Shown: piece after piece, positions 61,164 to 64,000 of the stretch
Layout of the letters: every line of letters starts with the position of its first letter
Numbering within the stretch: the stretch's first letter is position 1
Assembly (NCBI GenBank): GCA_937892155.1
Contig: CALAUG010000021.1
Location: 1-64,000, forward strand
Source of the DNA: an uncultured Bacteroidales bacterium
GTDB taxonomy: Bacteria > Bacteroidota > Bacteroidia > Bacteroidales > UBA1715
DNA length: 64,000 nt
Direction of reading: 5' to 3'
Translations under genes and position numbers: made by a program
Notes under the pieces: generated by a model
What the model saw: only the letters and a program-made list of their open reading frames with translations
Told to the model about the DNA's origin: nothing
The model's database searches: none

Positions 61164-61943
61164 TTATTTTTCAGTTTCGCCTTCTGATGGGCAAACCATT
61201 TCTTTGTCAACTAAAATTCTACCGCAGTATTCGCATACGATGATTTTTTTCTGACCTTTAATGTCAAGCTGTCTTTGAGGTGGAATTTTATTGAAACATC
61301 CACCGCACGCATCACGTTCTACAGAAACCACAGCTAAACCGTTGTGTGCGTTCTTGCGCAAACGTCTGTATGCATCTAATAAACGGTCTTCAATAGTTGC
61401 TGATATTGCGTCTGCTTCTGCTTGAAGCTCGTCTTCCTCTTTTTGAGTCTCTTTAATGATGGTGTTTAATTCTGTTTGTTTTGCATCCAAATCAACTTTA
61501 CGATCATCATGTTTAGCACGTGAATCTTCAAGTTGTTTCTTACGATTTTCAACATCTAACGTATATTCTTTGATACGTTTCTCGTACAATTGTATGTTAA
61601 GATTCTGAAATTCGATTTCTTTGGCAATTGCTTCGTATTCACGGTTGTTACGAACTTCATTTTGTTGTTCTTCGTAACGTTTTACCAACGCTTGAGCATC
61701 TTTAATTTCTTCTTTCTTTGTCTTGATGTCATTCTCTTTTTGAGCAATTTCATCTTCTATTTTTGAAATACGCGTCTCTAAACCAGCCAATTCGTCTTCC
61801 AAATCTTTTACTTCCAGTGGAAGTTCACCACGAAGACGGTAGATTTCGTCAATTTTAGAATTTGCTACCTGAAGTTTATACAACGCTGTAAGTTTTTCTT
61901 TTACAGTTTGTTGTGAAGCAAGGTCTTTTGTATTTTTTGCCAT
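61164..61943 (-). CDS. Coiled-coil protein with C4 zinc ribbon (CT398/DUF164 family)
   Basis: 259 residues. A long antiparallel coiled coil (about 15-195) and a C-terminal C4 zinc ribbon (CGGCFN, about 214, and CEYCGR, about 238). Relatives are HP0958/FlgZ of Helicobacter and CdsZ of Chlamydia, which bind RNA or secretion chaperones; the role in non-flagellated Bacteroidota is unknown, possibly RNA-related. It starts 1 bp before the Nif3 stop region (nif3-like gene ends 61945), so the two are co-transcribed. Confidence 0.9.
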   Translation of the reverse strand: MAKNTKDLASQQTVKEKLTALYKLQVANSKIDEIYRLRGELPLEVKDLEDELAGLETRISKIEDEIAQKENDIKTKKEEIKDAQALVKRYEEQQNEVRNNREYEAIAKEIEFQNLNIQLYEKRIKEYTLDVENRKKQLEDSRAKHDDRKVDLDAKQTELNTIIKETQKEEDELQAEADAISATIEDRLLDAYRRLRKNAHNGLAVVSVERDACGGCFNKIPPQRQLDIKGQKKIIVCEYCGRILVDKEMVCPSEGETEK

Positions 61944-61944
61944 T

Positions 61945-62727
61945 TTATAAATAGTTTATCGGGTTCGTATTAACCTTTGAAATTTGGATTGCAAAGTTAT
62001 AAAATTTTTTTATTAATAATTCATAAAAAAGTTCTTTTGTGAATTGTTCTGATTCATAATGTCCGATGTCGGCAATAATAATTTTGTTTTCAGCTAAAAA
62101 GAAATCGTGATATTTTATGTCTGCCGATATGAAAATATCTGCTCCGGCGGCAATGGCGTCGTGAATGAGAAAACTTCCTGCACCGCCACAAACGGCAACT
62201 TTTTGTATGTCCTTTTTGCAGAGGTTTGTGTGGCGTATAGTACCGCAATGAAACGTGTTTTTTATTCTCTCTAAAAATTTTTCTGTGTTTTCAGCTTGTG
62301 GCAGTTCCCCAATCATACCGTCTCCGTATGGTTGCTCCTGATTTTGTGGAACTAAAAATTTGCAGTTTTGTAATCTAATCTTAGAACAGATTTTTCCATT
62401 TACGCCATTCATAACACTGTCCATATTGGTGTGGCTGGCATATATGGAAATGTCGTGCTTGATTGCCATTGAAAGACATTTTTCCGTGTCGCCGTCGTTG
62501 TTGAATTTTTTTAACGGGTGAAAAATAAATGGATGGTGGGCTATAATTAAGTTTGCATAGCAGTCAATAGCTTCCTGTACAACTTCGGGAGTAACATCAA
62601 GTGTGATTAGGACTTTGTTAACTTGACTGTACGGACTTCCGACGAGTAATCCTGCATTGTCGTAGTCTGCTTGGTAGGCAAGAGGTGCCATTTCTTCAAG
62701 AACAGAAGAGAAATCTTGTACTATCAT
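61945..62727 (-). CDS. Nif3-like dinuclear metal centre protein
   Basis: 260 residues. Metal ligands in IAHHPFIFHPLKKF (about 64-77), SHTNMDSVMNGVNG (about 98-111) and, near the end, ADIGHYESEQF (about 222-232). This is the GTP cyclohydrolase 1 type 2/Nif3 family, toroidal hexamers with two metals; function still debated. It lacks the PII-like insertion that makes many Bacteroidota members about 365 residues. ATG at 62725-62727, divergent from the pspC-like gene. Confidence 0.92.
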   Translation of the reverse strand: MIVQDFSSVLEEMAPLAYQADYDNAGLLVGSPYSQVNKVLITLDVTPEVVQEAIDCYANLIIAHHPFIFHPLKKFNNDGDTEKCLSMAIKHDISIYASHTNMDSVMNGVNGKICSKIRLQNCKFLVPQNQEQPYGDGMIGELPQAENTEKFLERIKNTFHCGTIRHTNLCKKDIQKVAVCGGAGSFLIHDAIAAGADIFISADIKYHDFFLAENKIIIADIGHYESEQFTKELFYELLIKKFYNFAIQISKVNTNPINYL

Positions 62728-62760
62728 TGCTCAAATTTTCTCCAAATGTATGAAATTCAT

Positions 62761-62768
62761 TATTTTTG
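62761..62768 (+). promoter_or_regulatory. -7 element TATTTTTG of the PspC-cinA unit
   Basis: Exact TAnnTTTG, 19 bp before the ATG at 62788. No well-spaced TTG. Confidence 0.45.
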
Positions 62769-62787
62769 CCGTATATATTTCTCAAAT

Positions 62788-62967
62788 ATGGAAAAGAAAT
62801 TAAAAAGATCATCTGATAGAAGAATTGCTGGCGTTGCTGCTGGTGTGGCTGAATATTTTGAATTAGATCCCAGTTTGGTTCGTATTATTTGGGTTTGTTC
62901 GGTCTTTGCTGCTGGATTTAGCATTTTGGTGTACATAATTTGTTGGCTTGTAATGCCGAAAGCATAA
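62788..62967 (+). CDS. PspC domain protein
   Basis: 59 residues from ATG 62788; the frame is open upstream but the PspC domain starts right after this ATG (KKLKRSSDRRIAGVAAGVAE). One membrane helix (about 34-55; IIWVCSVFAAGFSILVYIIC). PspC senses or transmits membrane stress in the phage-shock response; this is the minimal single-domain form. cinA begins 3 bp downstream and is probably co-transcribed. Confidence 0.9.
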   Translation: MEKKLKRSSDRRIAGVAAGVAEYFELDPSLVRIIWVCSVFAAGFSILVYIICWLVMPKA

Positions 62968-62970
62968 GAT

Positions 62971-64000
62971 ATGGAAGTTTCTTTGTTGAGTATTGGAGAT
63001 GAATTGCTGATAGGAAAAACTATCAACACAAATGCATCTTGGTTGGGCGGGAAGCTTTCTGCGTTAGGGTTCAATATTCATTGTGTTGAAACTATTTCCG
63101 ACAATCGCGAGCAGATTCTTTCTTCTCTTGCACGTTTGATGTCTGAAAGTAATGCCGTTGTCATTACTGGTGGTTTGGGGCCTACGAATGACGATATTAC
63201 CAAACACGTGTTGTGCGAATTTTTTGAGACAGAGTTGGAGTTTAATCAACAGGCATACGATGGAATGGCTCGTTATGTCCTTGCGCGTAATCAAGATATT
63301 AATGAGAAAAATATGACTCAGGCGCAGTTTCCGAAAAAGGCACGTTTTGTTCCAAATCCGTGTGGCACAGCGTCTGGTATGTGGTTTGAGAAAAATGGAG
63401 TTGTTGTTGTATCCTTGCCTGGTGTTCCAAGGGAGATGAAGGCTATCATGTCTGAATCGGTGTTGCCATGGTTCAAGAAGCGGTTCGAGTTGCCGTCCAT
63501 TTATCATCGCCACGTTCTGGTGTCAAATATCGCAGAGTCAAAATTGGCAGAAACTATTGCCGATTGGGAGTCGCAGTTGCCACCGCAAATACATTTGGCT
63601 TATTTGCCAGCCCCGGGGATTGTTAAATTGCGGATGTCGTGTGTTGCAGAAAATGAGGAGATTGCACGAAAACTTGTTGCTGATGAAGAACAAAAACTAA
63701 CTCAAATAATAGGGGAGTACATTTGGGGATATGATGACGAAACTATAGAAGGAAATGTAGGGGCTTTGCTTTTGCAATACGGAGAAACCGTCGCAACGGC
63801 CGAAAGTTGCACAGGTGGAAATATTTCACGGATGATTACAAGCATTTCTGGTAGCTCTGCGTATTATTGGGGGAGTGTTGTGTCGTATGATAATTCTGTG
63901 AAAATTAATGAATTAAACGTTTCTGCAAACGATATTGAACAATATGGGGTTGTGAGCGAACAGGTTGTGAAAACGATGGCGTCGGAAGTGCGAAAGAAAA
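62971..64000 (+). CDS. cinA: CinA-like competence/damage-inducible protein, cut by the window end
   Basis: ATG at 62971; the frame is open to base 64000 (343 codons), so about 70 C-terminal residues are missing. N-terminal molybdopterin-binding-like domain (SLLSIGDELLIGKTINTN, 4-21; VVITGGLGPTNDD, about 62-74) and the start of the C-terminal nicotinamide-nucleotide amidase domain (TVATAESCTGGNISRMI, about 272-288). The family recycles NMN and hydrolyses ADP-ribose. Two domains together indicate the full-length form. Confidence 0.95.
   Translation, partial: MEVSLLSIGDELLIGKTINTNASWLGGKLSALGFNIHCVETISDNREQILSSLARLMSESNAVVITGGLGPTNDDITKHVLCEFFETELEFNQQAYDGMARYVLARNQDINEKNMTQAQFPKKARFVPNPCGTASGMWFEKNGVVVVSLPGVPREMKAIMSESVLPWFKKRFELPSIYHRHVLVSNIAESKLAETIADWESQLPPQIHLAYLPAPGIVKLRMSCVAENEEIARKLVADEEQKLTQIIGEYIWGYDDETIEGNVGALLLQYGETVATAESCTGGNISRMITSISGSSAYYWGSVVSYDNSVKINELNVSANDIEQYGVVSEQVVKTMASEVRKK

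Overview
The window looks like a piece of chromosome from an anaerobic member of the Bacteroidota, most likely order Bacteroidales. The base composition is AT-rich by eye. Several start regions carry the Bacteroidota -7 promoter element TAnnTTTG, four of the five best examples with a TTG 18-20 bp upstream, and Shine-Dalgarno sequences are largely absent. Gene content agrees: a secreted protein with a type B (gliding-motility type) C-terminal sorting domain, PPi-dependent phosphofructokinase, a two-gene 2-oxoacid:ferredoxin oxidoreductase, an Nfn-type ferredoxin:NADP oxidoreductase, NADP glutamate dehydrogenase, a one-protein propeller sensor fused to a SpoIIE phosphatase, and the ileS - DksA-like - lspA order. 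No tRNA, rRNA or CRISPR array was recognised, and no gene of a complete prophage or plasmid.

Layout. 0-3.4 kb: korA and korB, split by a small four-helix-bundle (23S intervening-sequence type) gene bounded by 28-bp imperfect inverted repeats. 3.6-9 kb: a 52-residue conserved small protein, a 2-hydroxyacid dehydrogenase, a cysteine-synthase-like gene paired with a family 9-like carbohydrate-binding protein, a DUF486 membrane protein and an LTA-synthase-type sulfatase. 9.2-18.6 kb: a 1527-residue secreted protein of unknown function in operon with prmA, then a MATE exporter, a TauE/SafE permease and pfp. 18.8-24.3 kb: small secreted protein, ORF6N protein with a damaged-looking 5' end, lipoprotein plus type-B-sorted surface protein, Crp/Fnr regulator. 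24.3-28.7 kb: YolD-like/Y-family polymerase pair and nfnBA.

28.9-35.5 kb is the most unusual part: eleven co-directional genes with short gaps encode a voltage-gated-type ion channel, small membrane proteins, two GYF_2 proteins (one an SPFH/band-7 protein), a TerB-like zinc-ribbon membrane protein, a WG-repeat lipoprotein, a hendecad-repeat lipoprotein and a tandem pair of tiny lipoproteins. It reads as a dedicated envelope or membrane-stress module and is my best candidate for an undescribed system. 35.7-42.1 kb is accessory: 33-bp tandem repeats before a DUF4143 ATPase, two tandem serine/threonine kinases whose catalytic domains are identical over 540 bp of DNA, a divergently placed small regulator-like gene, and a RhuM-family protein.

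42.2-64 kb is largely housekeeping: gdhA, propeller-SpoIIE phosphatase, lspA, DksA-like, ileS, a GH94 phosphorylase, a GME-fold protein, a radical SAM protein, mutS2, mnmE, a LysE-type exporter, nadD, a zinc-ribbon coiled-coil protein, a Nif3-like protein, a PspC protein and a cinA cut by the window edge. Kor (reduced ferredoxin), Nfn (ferredoxin plus NADH to NADPH), GdhA (NADPH use) and Pfp (PPi-saving glycolysis) fit together as the redox core of a fermentative anaerobe; korA, nfnA and gdhA have near-identical promoter architecture.
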